From: Helianthus annuus
Taxonomy: Eukaryota; Streptophyta; Magnoliopsida; Asterales; Asteraceae
Assembly: GCF_002127325.2 (NCBI RefSeq)
Contig: NC_035438.2
Location: 92,313,948 to 92,377,947 of the forward strand
Direction of reading: 5' to 3'
Length of the DNA stretch: 64,000 bases
This document shows, piece after piece, positions 32,551 through 45,074 of the stretch (positions are counted from its first letter, which is position 1; every line of letters begins with the position of its first letter). Position numbers and translations under genes: made by a program. The notes under the pieces were generated by a model. It worked only from the letters and a program-made list of their open reading frames with translations. It was not told the DNA's origin and did not search any database.

Positions 32551-35500
32551 AATGCTTCGCCAGAAGCTACGAAGGGGGGCCTCGCCCCGGGAAGGGGAGA
32601 GTGGCCGAGTGGTTAAAAGTCGTCCTCGAGATTTGGACTATGATATTTTCTTGGGGTTATGTTTCTTCTTTTAACAATGTATCGTGGAAATGGAATCAAA
32701 AGATATTTCGAGGGGTATGAATTTTTATAGAAACAATTGGATTCAATATTCGAAATGAACTTACTTTGATCAATTGAGGGAGATTCCGAAATAAATATCT
32801 ATTTGTGAATGGAAGTATGGAAAATGATTTGTTAATGATTATCCGAAAATCAATATCGTTTACTTAAATGGTACTGGATAATAGAATTTAGTGTATCGTA
32901 ATCTGAGTACATAATTGTACCGAGAATATCACAAATCAAACAAATGGCGCATGAATAGGGTTTAGCACAGGCTACAAATCTATTCGGACGCTACAAAGTA
33001 ATTATAATGATTGAAAGAATTCAATAATTATGATGACCGAATAAATTCACCGTTTTCGAAATTGAGAGTTTCAAGGAAGCGAATTTGTATATTTCAATAG
33101 ATGAGATATTCCGGTGAAATGATATAGTTTCCAAGGTGATTATGTTTAAGCCAAAAGATATATGATCTATAGATTTTTAGAATGAATGTGAAGAACTTTT
33201 TGGAATTAATAAAATTCTTTGTCAGAAGAAAACTTACTTTGATTGGTACCTAAGGAAGACCTAAGATTGACCGGTTCAAAATGAAATGAAAACATGAAAA
33301 TGATTCGTCAAATATTGAATTATGATATGAGAAATTCAATGTGCTGTGATGGGTGATTTGTAAGAATACATGAAAAGACAATAAAGTTAGTGTATTTTTG
33401 TCTTAATACATAATTGTGTTCAGATGATTTTAATCAAAATGTTTGATTAAAGATAGGTGATATTTTGATTTATTGAATTCCTTTTCCTTTTATGTTATCA
33501 TAAAGTAGAATAATAAATAAATATAGATAGGTTTAAAATATCAAAACCCGTGGTAATTTTGACAAAATAATGATATATGTTTTATAAATAGGTTTACCCA
33601 ATATTCTATAACTCACGATTATCATTTTTCGAATCAAGTATGTTTAACTATAAGATTTTATAATAGAGTATTTTAAATCATAAAAGTAAAATAATAAATG
33701 TTTATTTTAATATCAAGCATACTTAAATATTGGCTTGCATAAATAACATTTTGATAAAAGAATATTTCTATTAATAGTTGTGAAATATTTAATCAAGATG
33801 AACATTTATTTATAATATGTCTTGTTCATGAATACTTAGACAATTATTTAGATAATTTTATTCGTCCTTTGATTGTTTTATGAAAATATGTCTTCTCTTT
33901 ACAATACAAAGTAAATATATTTCTATATATAATATAAAATATTTTTATATATATAATTGAAATTTACTAAATAAGTATAATGACTTAATTTATATATATA
34001 TATTAAATAGTTATTATCATGGTTGAATATTGGTTAGTGCTGCCTTGTTTAAGCATAGGTGGCCAGTCCATGCCTAACTAAGGCTAGGCTATTCAATACA
34101 TGCCCTTGATAATAACTCTAGTATCTAAAAATAATACTAACACTATTACTATGAATATATTATTACTAATAATAAAACTAATATTAATTGCCAATAATAA
34201 ATGCATAAACTTAAATGAGAATATACTTCAAACAAAATTTTATACGTAAAAATATAAATTCTTTACCTTAATGGTTTTAACAAAATTTTAAATACAGGAA
34301 TACTATATTGTAAGTTTCTATATATAATCAATTAAGTTTATATAATGTTTTTCGATCAATGATGATAAGGTAAGAAATATCACGAAAGGCTCGATTGAGG
34401 TTGTAAGGACTACGGAATTAGGACATGAAATGGTGGATCATTATCTTAGCACACAATTGTGTTAAGATTGCTTTTATAAAATAAATCAACAAAGCAGATT
34501 CAATATAAATAAATAAATAATTAGATCCTAGATTAGCGCAATCTTCAAATTTTGTGAAAATGTCATTACAAAGTGATCGTGATCAAAGAAATGATTTGAT
34601 GAATTTCGAGGACTAAACAAGCATGTTATGGTTCAAGAGAATTGAAGTGCTTGTTGGGACTATTTTGAATATGATGGTTTCAATCCATCATATGGGACTT
34701 CGAATTGAATACGTATTGCGAGCAAGTTCAAATAATTGAACTGGGTGTAAACAAAACGAGTTCATGTATCACTAAGAAATTTTGGATGTGGTTACAACAA
34801 AACCATGTATGCTAAAGGGAATTGAGTTTTTTCAAGAAACTTATTGACTTGATATCAAAGAGTCAACGTTTTGCAATAAACGTGGTTTATAAATGCAAAG
34901 ATCGAGTATAGTAAAACGAGATTTGAACTTTTGATAAAACAACAAATTGGAATGAAACCCTCCTATGGTCTTTGTAACTCAAATGAACCACATGTACAAC
35001 AAACAGTGCATGTGTACCGTGTAGATTTACCAAGAAATGAAATGGATCAATATTTGCTACTATGAAAGAAATCTTTATGGTATGATGACCATTAAAAGAA
35101 GTAGAAACACGAAAGTCAACTTATTTATAGGCAGAAGTCAGAATTGCACTGAAGGAAATATAAGAACTTTATCTGGAACTTCGTGTGATAACCTTTGTTA
35201 AGTGACATTACCAAGGAATGTCGAATGAAATGAAATGAAATAGGTGATTTGCAAAGGTAGATGACTTCTTTTGTGGTGCCAATAATTATGACTATAATTA
35301 GACTGTGCACCTATGGTTGTGAAATATTGTTCCAATGTACCTCAGCGATATTTTGATTGTTTGTAAGATTATGTGGCAAAGTGCCAATTTTTTATTAGGA
35401 GTTCTTTTACTGATGGAATTAGTGTTCGTATCATCGTGCCTAATTTATATTTTTCAAAGGTCTTGCCTTGGAAGTCGTGTGTGATAAACTTCGACGTCTG

Positions 35501-36250
35501 TGGACATATAATTTAAGTTTCATGTGTTTTCTTGTGCATTATCACAACTTTACATGCTTCTTACTGGCGTTAATAGTTTATGGTAATGTATTGGAAATTC
35601 TTATATTTTTGATGGTGTTCCAGCTTATAGAGTTTCCACTGTTTTATGTTGACGTTCGAGTTACGAGGTAGATGATCAAACGAAAGAATGTTTGACATCG
35701 AAATTAAAGATATATGCGAGAGATTCCTGATAAAGAAATCTATATACATATGTTTGTGCTTTATTCTTAATTGACTTTTGGAATTCCTTATAGATATACA
35801 TATCTATATTATATATTTCACATGTTGTAATATACATACCTTTCATAGGGTTAAATGTATATAATAGATTCATATTTCCAAAAACCAGTCAGATATTTGG
35901 TCATGATACTATTTAGGGAAATCTTGTTACTGGTTTGACATACCATTTATCCCGTCTTATCCAGTTCGTGCCGGAGCGGTAATTTCAGTATATCCGGACA
36001 AGCTGGAGAGTCTGCTACTCTATACCCAGTTTTGCCGGAGAAAATTTTCTATTTCCCATAAATAGTATATTTTCAAGATTTTGAAAGTGCCTCTTTTATT
36101 AGGGCTTTTATCCAGAATCAAGGAAATTTATATTTCTATAACATATCTTTATTCTAAACCAAGTAATATCAATAAGCAAGAATTAATAGCAATTAAGTGC
36201 TATTACCTGCTAACCGTCATTCTTATAGCATACCACTATCCATTACATTA
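32551..36250 (-). other. Main internal region of element D, no retroviral genes
   Basis: 3.7 kb, very AT-rich. I scanned both strands for gag, protease, RT (DD box), RNase H and integrase motifs and recognised none; open frames are short. Near its start (32594-32619, plus strand) is a tRNA-Ser-like 5' fragment with an A-box-like TGGCCGAGTGG and no B box. A GC-richer patch with ccgga words is at 35950-36050. Otherwise nothing identifiable. Confidence 0.65.
36246..36250. repeat. Target-site duplication of element B, left copy
   Basis: catta before TGTCACACCC; the second copy is at 50703-50707. Confidence 0.92.
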
Positions 36251-39200
36251 TGTCACACCCTGGCTTTGCGGAAGCGTGGTTATTTTGGTGTGACTTCTTA
36301 ATACCATAGCTTAATCATAACAAGCTATATGAATTAAAAATATGCAAGATCATCCATTAACAATAAAATAGTAAAACATTGTCTTAACGGGTTAACACCC
36401 GACAACCATAAACTTGTCTAACATTACAACCACATACTTAAAATAAACATGATTCAAGGACTGTGACTTGTCCAGGAAAGAGTCACAAGCCTCGAACCCT
36501 GGATGACCTCGGGCCTAATGCAGCGGAAAACAAGCCATACCGCGCCAGATCGTTAATTTCCTGAAATACATGTAAGTTGAAAAATCAACAATAATGTTGA
36601 GCGAGTTCATGCGAAAGTGCGTAAACAAACCTTTATCTTTATCAAAAACCTGGTATGTAGCAAATAAGGAAAAAGAGATCACCAATGGTTTGCAAGGCCA
36701 TTGATATGTGTGAAGTGCAAGTAGGGATGACTCAAACCTAGCGGATTTATGCGTCGGGCACTAAGTCACCCCGAGGTCCGTTATGCTGGACCTGGGGCTG
36801 GGCTCGCTACACCCAGATAGATCTACCGCTCCTGTCCCTCGGTCCTACTACGAGGATTAATGGCCTCAAGTTGTGCCTACCCACTCACATGATCTGAGTA
36901 ACAAACCTCCTTACGCTAACCATACCATGTATAAACGTATTCATAATCATAGTAACATGTATTTCACCCCCGCAGTTTATAAAACTGAAAACAGTTAAGA
37001 GAAAAGGGGGACATGAACTCACAGTGAATGCGTCTCAATATCAAGTAATCCAAATATCCAAGTGCTGCGCAACGACCTACATGTGCTAATTCTATTAGAC
37101 GGATGGTCGTGCTTTAGCTTCATAGTTTATATTTTTGGGAAACGGTTAGACAACCGCTCCGTGTATATACTTGATAACGTATTTTCCTTCCCAAGGATGG
37201 GGGAATTAATACATGTGTAATTATATCATTTTATTAAGTCCCACTTAATACATTTTATTTCTTATTCCAAAAATATAATTATTTTTCTCAAAAATAATAT
37301 ATTCCCTTTTCCACATAATACTTTCCCAAAATAATATATTGACAACACATGCGTTTATGAATATTTCCGAATAAAGCGTAAGTTACGTTTTGGCGATTAA
37401 GTGGTAATGATAATTACCGTTGTAACTTATATTCTTGTCGTATAAGCGTTTGTATTATTTCGGGTTCGACAAGGTTTGTAAATATTATTTTTACTCTAAA
37501 AATAATATTTATACATTTTCACAAAATAATCATAAACAGTGTTGTGAAAAATATATTTATTGAATAAATATTTATCACGTATAGTTTTTGTGAAAATCAC
37601 ACCTCCGATTATTTAATAAATAAAGTCATGGCGAAATATATTTTGAAAACATATCAAAAATAGTCTAATACTTGTAAATAATTCTAAGTGTTAGATTTTA
37701 GAAAAATTTCGCCAGAGTTTCCCCTGTAACTGGAGGTGGCCACGCTTTCAAGCGTATCATTTTCTTTTACAAAATCACTTCAACAATTCTTCAAATCAAC
37801 CAATCAATTTCCAACACATTAACTCGTAGACTAGTATGTAAAATCACATTATTACATGAACTTGTAGTTTTTCTAAAACTATTGTATAGATCTCGTTATA
37901 TATAGTGGATCTATATATATAATAGTTTAGTCTTGTAAAAAACCCCGTTTTTAGAACAAATCATCCTTTACAACTTCCCGACAATTTTATAAAAATTGTT
38001 ATTCTGTCGGATCTTTCGTTTCACAAGTGTTTATACACTTGTAGTTTATAAAAATCACCTTTGTAAACATATTATCCAACTTATATAAAAAAACATGATT
38101 TTCTCAACACTTGGTTCTACGAATGTACCACTTATACATACGTAGATCGGCTCGTTTTAAATACTATTTTACATGTCAAAACACTTTTACACAAGTTCAT
38201 GCTTCCCGTGTGGTGGAGTTTCACCTTTTAACCCTTGTACAAAAGAAACAAGTGTATGTCAAGATTCGGGATCTTAACAAAGTCGGGTTAAACGATGATA
38301 AGAGCCACCACATCGTAGATCGGGCCTCAACAATCAACATATTCAAATACTACGACATTTACACAAGACATGACCTTTTATCCAACGATTTTCATGTTTT
38401 TAGTAGACTTTTTAGATTCAAAAGGTGGGTTACCGACCTTTAACCGTTAAAAATCCTTTTAACCACTTTAGATACGTTCAAGAGTGAGTTTTAAACAATA
38501 TACCTCTAGCTCGGGGCTAGGGAAGAATCTAGTCGAAAAAGGCGTGGATAAAAGCAACGTAGCGAGGTCCTTCCACTTCCGTTTGCTTCACGGCTCCTAA
38601 TATGCAATCCTCGACACTTGAGTGAGCTTGGATCGTCAAGACAAAAACTCGAAAATGGAGGTGTGAGTGTGGGTGTGTTCGGCCGAGAGGGAGAGCAAGA
38701 GGGAGAGAGAGTGATGGTGAGATGGATGGTGATGACAATGTGTGAGTGTGTGTTTATATAGAGGATTCAAGTGCTAACGTCCATCGGTTTCTCGTTCTAG
38801 ATATCCACAAATCAAATATAATATAATAAAAGTGTACCCTCCTTGTCCTCCTTGTTGGCCGATTTCATTAGGGTGGTGGGGCCACCCGGTTGGATCTCGA
38901 TTGTTCAGTTAGAGTTTAGTTTGGTTAAAGTCGGTTACTTTAGGGATTAACCCCGTTAGTTATTTAATGCGTTATAATGCGGGTGTTAGGGTGATCAGGG
39001 ACCCTAACTGGCTCAGAAAAATACCAATAACATTTATGGCAATATTTTTATGCTCCGGGTATTGTCCGGTTGTTCGGTTGGATAGTAATCCGTTAAAGTG
39101 CTTAAGTAATCTTTTAAGCGTCATAAATAATATTTTTAGCGACACAATTTATTCTGCAAAGTGTCAGGAATAATTTCTCATGTTTTGGCACTTTATTAAT

Positions 39201-39634
39201 TAGCTAGAAGCTAGTATGTTGATAAAAGTGCTATGTTCCGTGCTTAAAGTATGTTTTAGGCACATCCAAATCTCTATATCTTATCCCTAGAGACGTAATC
39301 ATACAACCCTTGTATACCTACACACACTATGGGTGTAGTAAAATAATTCTGGCTCATACAGGCCTTTAGAGGCAGTGTTTGCCTGATGCTGGCTATATCA
39401 GCATGTTCAATAGGTTATCCGTTCAAATGCTACTGTGCTTTTGTGCATCATGTTTGTCACTAAAGTTCGGTAATTAAGTAATGTAGTGACGGAAATCAAA
39501 GTATGATGCAGACATGTACAGTTATCAGAAATCAAGTAGCAGTTTATCAGCAAACTCAGTAAAGCACAGTAATTAAGCAATAATTAATAGTTAATTAGGT
39601 CGTACGGATACCTGGTTTAGTGAGGGTTGTCACA
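36251..39634 (-). repeat. 3' LTR of element B (3384 bp)
   Basis: TGTCACACCCTGG...GGGTTGTCACA on the plus strand. The reading frames inside it (for example 38111-38443) recur in the other LTR and have no coding support. TATA-like tract (minus strand) at 38753-38760. Confidence 0.94.
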
Positions 39635-39645
39635 TTCTCCCCCCG
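39635..39645 (-). promoter_or_regulatory. Polypurine tract of element B
   Basis: The minus strand reads ACGGGGGGAGAA directly before the LTR, preceded by the TTTCGGGACGAAATTT motif common at the pol end of this gypsy group. Confidence 0.85.
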
Positions 39646-39669
39646 TTAAATAAATTTCGTCCCGAAATT

Positions 39670-42600
39670 TTAAATTCTGCTTGTAGAAGCAGGGTTCTTA
39701 GGAAACAGGTGGGGGTATTTCTCTTTCATTCGGTCTTCACGCTCCCAGGTGAACTCAGGACCATGTCTAGCATTCCAGCGAACTTTGACGAGCTTGACAC
39801 TGCTCCGGCGGGTCTTGTTAACTTTCCAATCCGTGACCTCGACAGGTTCTTCAACGAAGTGGAGCGTGTCATCAACATGAATTTCGTCGGTAGGAATGGC
39901 AACGTTAACTTGAGTTGGACTTCTCTTCAGATTGGATACATGAAATGTATCGTGAACATTATTCAGTTCGGCAGGTAGCTCCAACTTGTATGCTACGGTC
40001 CCAATTCTTTCCAAAACCTTGAAAGGACCAATGTAGCGCGGATTCAACTTCCCACGCTTCCCAAAGCGTGCCACACCCTTCCAGGGTGATACCTTCAACA
40101 AAACCATATCCCCAACCTCAAACTCCTGAGGTTTCCTTTTCAGATCTGCGTAGGCCTTCTGACGGTCACGAGCCGCACTAATGCGATCTCGGATTTGCGC
40201 GATCTTATCTGTAGTTTCCTGAACTACATCGGGACCTACTAATTGTCTATCACCTGCGTCTGACCAACAGAGCGGCGACCTGCACTTGCGTCCATATAAA
40301 GCTTCGAATGGCGCGACACCAATACTGGTGTGGTAGCTGTTGTTGTATGAAAATTCAACCAGGGGTAAATGCTTATCCCAGCTACCGTCTAAATCCATCA
40401 CACATGCTCTCAGCATGTCCTCCAACGTCTGAATCGTCCGCTCACTTTGACCGTCGGTCTGCGGGTGAAAAGCTGTGCTCATATTCAGCTTTGAGCCAAA
40501 AGCTTCCTGGAAGGATTGCCATATCCTCGATACGAACCTCCCATCTCTATCAGAAATAATCGAGAGAGGTACTCCATGGCGTGTAACAATCTCTCTCATG
40601 TAGATTTCAGCCAATTTGCTTCTATTATCCTTTTCGCGGATAGGTAAGAAGTGTGCTGACTTCGTTAAGCGATCCACTATCACCCAGATAGTGTCATGGC
40701 CTCTTGGCGTCCTTGGCAACTTCGTAATAAAATCCATGGAGATTTCTTCCCACTTCCACTGGGGAATTTTTGGTTGCTGCAGAAGTCCCGAAGGCTTCTG
40801 GTATTCCGCCTTAACTTTGGCGCAAGTTAAACATTTGCTCACGTAAATAGCAACATCGCCTTTCATCCTAGGCCACCAGTAATAATCTTTAAGATCCTGG
40901 TACATCTTATCCGCTCCAGGGTGGATAGAGTACCGCGACTTGTGAGCTTCATCAAAGATAACCTCTCTTAAACCACCAAACAGAGGAACCCACATCCTTT
41001 TCTCAAAACACAACGTTCCTTCCCTGTTTGGCACCAATAACTTCTCCATCCCACGGAGATATTCTTCCTCAAGGTTTCCTTCCTTGAGAGCTTCCTTCTG
41101 TGCTGCACGAACGCGCGAGGAAAGGTCGGTCTGAATTATCATTTCCATAGCCCTAACCCTTATGGGCTTGATTCTCTCTTTACGACTTAGGGCATCGGCG
41201 ACCACATTCGCCTTCCCTGGATGATACTTGATCTCGCAATCGTAATCGTTCAACAACTCGACCCATCGCCTTTGCCTCATGTTCAACTCCTTCTGGTTGA
41301 ATATATGCTGGAGGCTCTTGTGATCTGTGAAGATTGTGCACTTTGTACCGTAAAGGTAGTGTCTCCAGATCTTTAAGGCAAAAACCACTGCGCCTAGCTC
41401 CAAATCATGAGTGGTATAGTTCTTTTCGTGCACCTTTAGTTGGCGTGATGCGTAGGCGATAACCTTTTGACGTTGCATCAACACACAACCCAATCCTTGA
41501 CGCGATGCGTCGCAGTATACCACGAAATCGTCAGTACCTTCCGGTAGAGCTAAGATCGGCGCGTTGCAAAGCTTATCCTTCAATATCTGAAACGCCTCAT
41601 CCTGTTTGATTCCCCAATCAAACTTCTTATCTTTCTGCGTGAGGAGTGTCAACGGTTGAGCGATCTTTGAAAAGTTCTCGATGAACCTTCGATAATAGCC
41701 AGCCAAACCCAAGAATTGCCGAATCTCGGTTGGCGTCTTTGGCGTTTCCCAGTCTTTGATCGCCTCAATCTTGGTTGGGTCCACATGGATTCCATTTCCA
41801 TTCACCACGTGCCCAAGGAATTGCACCTCACGTAGCCAAAACTCACACTTAGAGAACTTGGCGTACAATTGCTCCTTCTTTAGCAGCTCCAGAATAGTTC
41901 TAAGATGCTGCTCGTGCTCAGCCTTTGTCTTCGAATAAATCAGGATATCATCAATGAATACGATCACGAATTTATCCAAGTACGGCTTACAAACTCGGTT
42001 CATCAAATCCATGAACACTGCAGGTGCGTTTGTCAAACCAAACGGCATAACCAGAAACTCGTAGTGCCCATAACGAGTTCTGAAGGCTGTCTTCGGAATA
42101 CTCTCCTCTTGTATCCGTAGCTGATGGTATCCGGATCGAAGATCGATCTTTGAATAGAAGCTTGAACCTTGAAGCTGGTCGAACAGATCGTCGATTCTTG
42201 GCAGGGGATACCTATTCTTGATCGTCAGCTTGTTCAACTCTCTGTAGTCGATGCACATACGGAAACTACCGTCCTTCTTCTTCACAAACAAAACTGGAGC
42301 TCCCCAAGGCGAGAAGCTTGGTCGGATAAACCCCTTGTCTAACAACTCTTGAAGTTGTGTCGACAGTTCTTGCATCTCAGACGGAGCGAGTCTATAAGGT
42401 GCCTTAGCCACAGGCGCAGCGCCTGGAACTAAGTCGATGCGAAACTCCACTTGCCTTTGAGGTGGCAAGCCAGGCAAGTCTTCTGGAAAGACTTCTGGGT
42501 ATTCCCTCACGACAGGGATGTCTTCGATCTTTGGCTCAGCAGCCTTCTTATCCACAATGTGTGCTAGAAAAGCAACACATCCTTTCCTCAAACACTTCCT

Positions 42601-44366
42601 TGCTTTCAGGCAGCTAATCATCCTTAACGGCGTCTCACGCTTCTCCCCATGAACAACAATGGTCTCACCATCATTGGTCGGGATACGAATAATCTTCTCG
42701 TGACAAACTATCTCTGCCTTGTTACTCGATAACCAATCCATCCCTACTACCACGTCGAAGCTTCCCAACTGGACTGGTAGTAGATCCAGAGCGAACTCAC
42801 GCTCTCCCAACTCGATTACGCAACCTCGAATCACCTCGTTAGCTTCTACTAACTTCCCATTTGCTAATTCGATCGAGTAAGGAATATCTAACTTACTAGC
42901 GGCTAAACCAAGCATGTTTCTAAATTCTAGCGATACGAAGCTATAATCGGCACCAGTATCAAACAAAACGGATGCATAGCGTTGGTTTACAGGGAACGTA
43001 CCAGTGACAACGTTGGGATCCTGGCGCGCTTCCCTGGCTTCCATGTTAAACACTCTTCCGCGTGCCTGGTTTAACTCTGGGCAATTCCTCTTGAAATGCC
43101 CTTGATCTCCACAATTGAAACATCCGGGCCTCTGCCCGTTTCCACCATTGTTTCTAGCTTGATGGTTTCCCTGGTTCTGATTCATGGCGCCCGCTTGGTT
43201 AGCATTATTGGCACGGTTCCCATCACCTCCTTGGTTTCCTTGTGGGCGGTTCCCAGCACCACCACGGTTGTTCCTATTCCCATTTCCTCCTTGGCCTCCC
43301 CGGCCAGCATTTGCCCAGCAAAAATCTTTTGTATGACCAGTCTTCCCACATGATTCACAGACTCTCAGGCTGCAACGACCAGAGTGATGTTTTTGGCATG
43401 AGTTGCACTTGGGGTGTGCACCCATGTATCCCTTTCCTTTCTTTCTACCACCAGCTGAATCCTGAGCTGGCGCACTCGATTCTCCCTTCTTAACCACCAT
43501 CCCGGTGCTTTGCTTTAAACTCGAAAACTTTCGCTTATTACCAACAGACTCCACATGAGTCTCTTTCTTCTTGGGCTCAACCCCATCAAACTTGTTCAAC
43601 CGAATCGCCTCTTCGGTGAGAGCCACACTCAGATCAATGGCTTCTGTGATGGTTGCAGGTTTGGAAGAAGTCACCATACTGATTATTTGAGGAGCCAATC
43701 CCCAAATGAAGCGTTCAATCCTTTTGAACTCGGGCGTAACCATGTAGGGTACCACGTGAGACAAATCGTGGAACCTCTGAACATACTCAGCTATCTTGGA
43801 ACCTTCCATCTTTAGGTGCCAGAATTCGGTCTCTAACCTCTGAATTTCAGCACGAGAACAGTACTTCTTGCGCATGAGTTCTTTCAACTCAGTCCATGTC
43901 AGTGCGTAGGCTGCAGCTTCGCCAAGGGTCTGGACCTGTAGATTCCACCAGGATAGGGCTCCATCCACAAATAGCCCTGAGATGTAAGTGACTTGCTGAT
44001 CCACAGCGCACTTGCTCATGCGAAGTACGGACTCGGTCTTCTCTGCCCAGCGGACGAAAGCAACAGCACCACCTGTGCCGTCGAAGTTTATGGGCTTACA
44101 GTCCAAGAATTGTTTGTAGGTGCACCCTGCACATACATTACATCATAGGAACGGCATTAGCATCTGCTAAAGGAATCCATTTAGGCCATGGTATGTCTTA
44201 ATGACTTAGGGTTACCATGAGGAGGATTTTGGTTGCCGTTGATGTTCGAGCTACTTCCGCTTGGTCCTCCTTGCGAGGCAGCATATTGAGCAATGGCGGC
44301 AGCAATAACTTGCTGTAGTTCTTCAGGAGTAGTGGGCATCGGCTGAGGTTGTCGTCTTGGTGCCAT
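39670..44366 (-). CDS. gag-pol: Gag-protease-pol polyprotein of element B (two exons)
   Basis: Exon 1 is 44366-44216 (start MAPRRQPQ) and exon 2 is 44126-39670; together 1536 codons including the stop. Without splicing the frame would start at an internal Met (44106), inside the capsid block. Counting residues from that Met: capsid at about 1-190 ([16 protein letters not shown]), knuckles [14 protein letters not shown] (~250) and [14 protein letters not shown] (~329), protease [11 protein letters not shown] (~381), reverse transcriptase at ~540-770 with [10 protein letters not shown] (~717), RNase H (~830-950, VVYCDAS and TDHKSL), integrase zinc domain (~1040-1090, [11 protein letters not shown] ... 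[11 protein letters not shown]), integrase core ([15 protein letters not shown]) and chromodomain-like tail ([16 protein letters not shown], ~1435). All catalytic motifs are present in one open frame, so the copy could be functional. Chromovirus (Tekay/Del-like) is my assignment. Confidence 0.92.
44127..44215 (-). other. Predicted 89-bp intron in gag of element B
   Basis: The minus strand begins GTAACCCTAAG and ends ATGTATGTGCAG. It contains in-frame stops. Removal joins the two parts in phase 1, so that ...HG is followed by CTYKQF. Element C shows exactly this joined arrangement without an intervening segment (...NGCTYK), and element A has a 90-bp candidate at the same position and phase. 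Confidence 0.72.
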
Positions 44367-45074
44367 CTTCTAAAGATGCGTACGTAGATTAGGCCATAAT
44401 AAATATACGTATATAGTAATAATAATATATAACATCTCATGTTATCAATACATCACACACAACATCCCATGTCCCAACATCCCATGTCACAAGTATCATA
44501 CACAACATCCCATGTCCCAACATCCCATGTCACAAATATCATACACACAACATCCCATGTCCCAACATCCCATGTTGCAAATATCATACAACATCCCATG
44601 TCCCAACATCCCATGTTGCAAATATCATACAACATCCCATGTCCCAACATCCCATGTTGCAAATATCATACAACATCCCATGTCCCAACATCCCATGTTG
44701 CAAATACCATACAACATCCCATGTCCCAACATCCCATGTTGCAAATATCATACAACATCCCATGTCCCAACATCCCATGTCCCAAAACATAAATAAGAAA
44801 TCAAGTGAATCAGATATGGTGAGAATACGGCGATTGTTATATATATCGAGACCATAATGTGGTAAGGGTATCAGTACGTCGCTGTATCATACAATCACAA
44901 ATCAAATAGAGGCTACATCACCCCTGTCAAAAACAATATCACATCAGTGTCACATACATCCAGTACATCAACAAATATCAACAAAAATCAGTATCGTCAG
45001 ATGGTCTCCAAAAGGCTGTGCAGTCACAATCGCGGTCGTCTCACCATCGCCTACCACTATGGTACCAATGAGCC
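44367..45074 (-). other. Spacer between upstream ORF and gag in element B
   Basis: 708 bp. Contains the 41-bp tandem array (44461-44784). The remainder (44785-45074) has no recognised feature. Confidence 0.7.
44461..44784. repeat. 41-bp tandem array, eight units, in element B
   Basis: Units start at about 44461, 44504, 44549, 44590, 44631, 44672, 44713 and 44754. Each is two 15-bp sub-repeats (aacatcccatgtccc, aacatcccatgttgc or variants) plus aaatatcatac. The last five are nearly identical; the first two have tcac for ttgc. It lacks stops in several frames on both strands, which gives spurious long ORFs. Confidence 0.92.

Noticed and set aside
32594..32680. A functional tRNA-Ser gene
   Set aside because: Only the 5' part matches; no anticodon arm or B box can be placed.
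32551..36250. Retroviral pol in element D
   Set aside because: No RT, RNase H, integrase or protease motif could be recognised on either strand; frames are all short.
38111..38443. 110-codon frame repeated at 49179-49511 as a possible gene family
   Set aside because: The two copies are simply the two LTRs of element B; no domain, no codon signal.
44439..44857. Long overlapping open frames on both strands
   Set aside because: They come from a stop-free 41-bp tandem array. The unit length is not a multiple of three, so the apparent proteins are frame-shifted versions of the same repeat.
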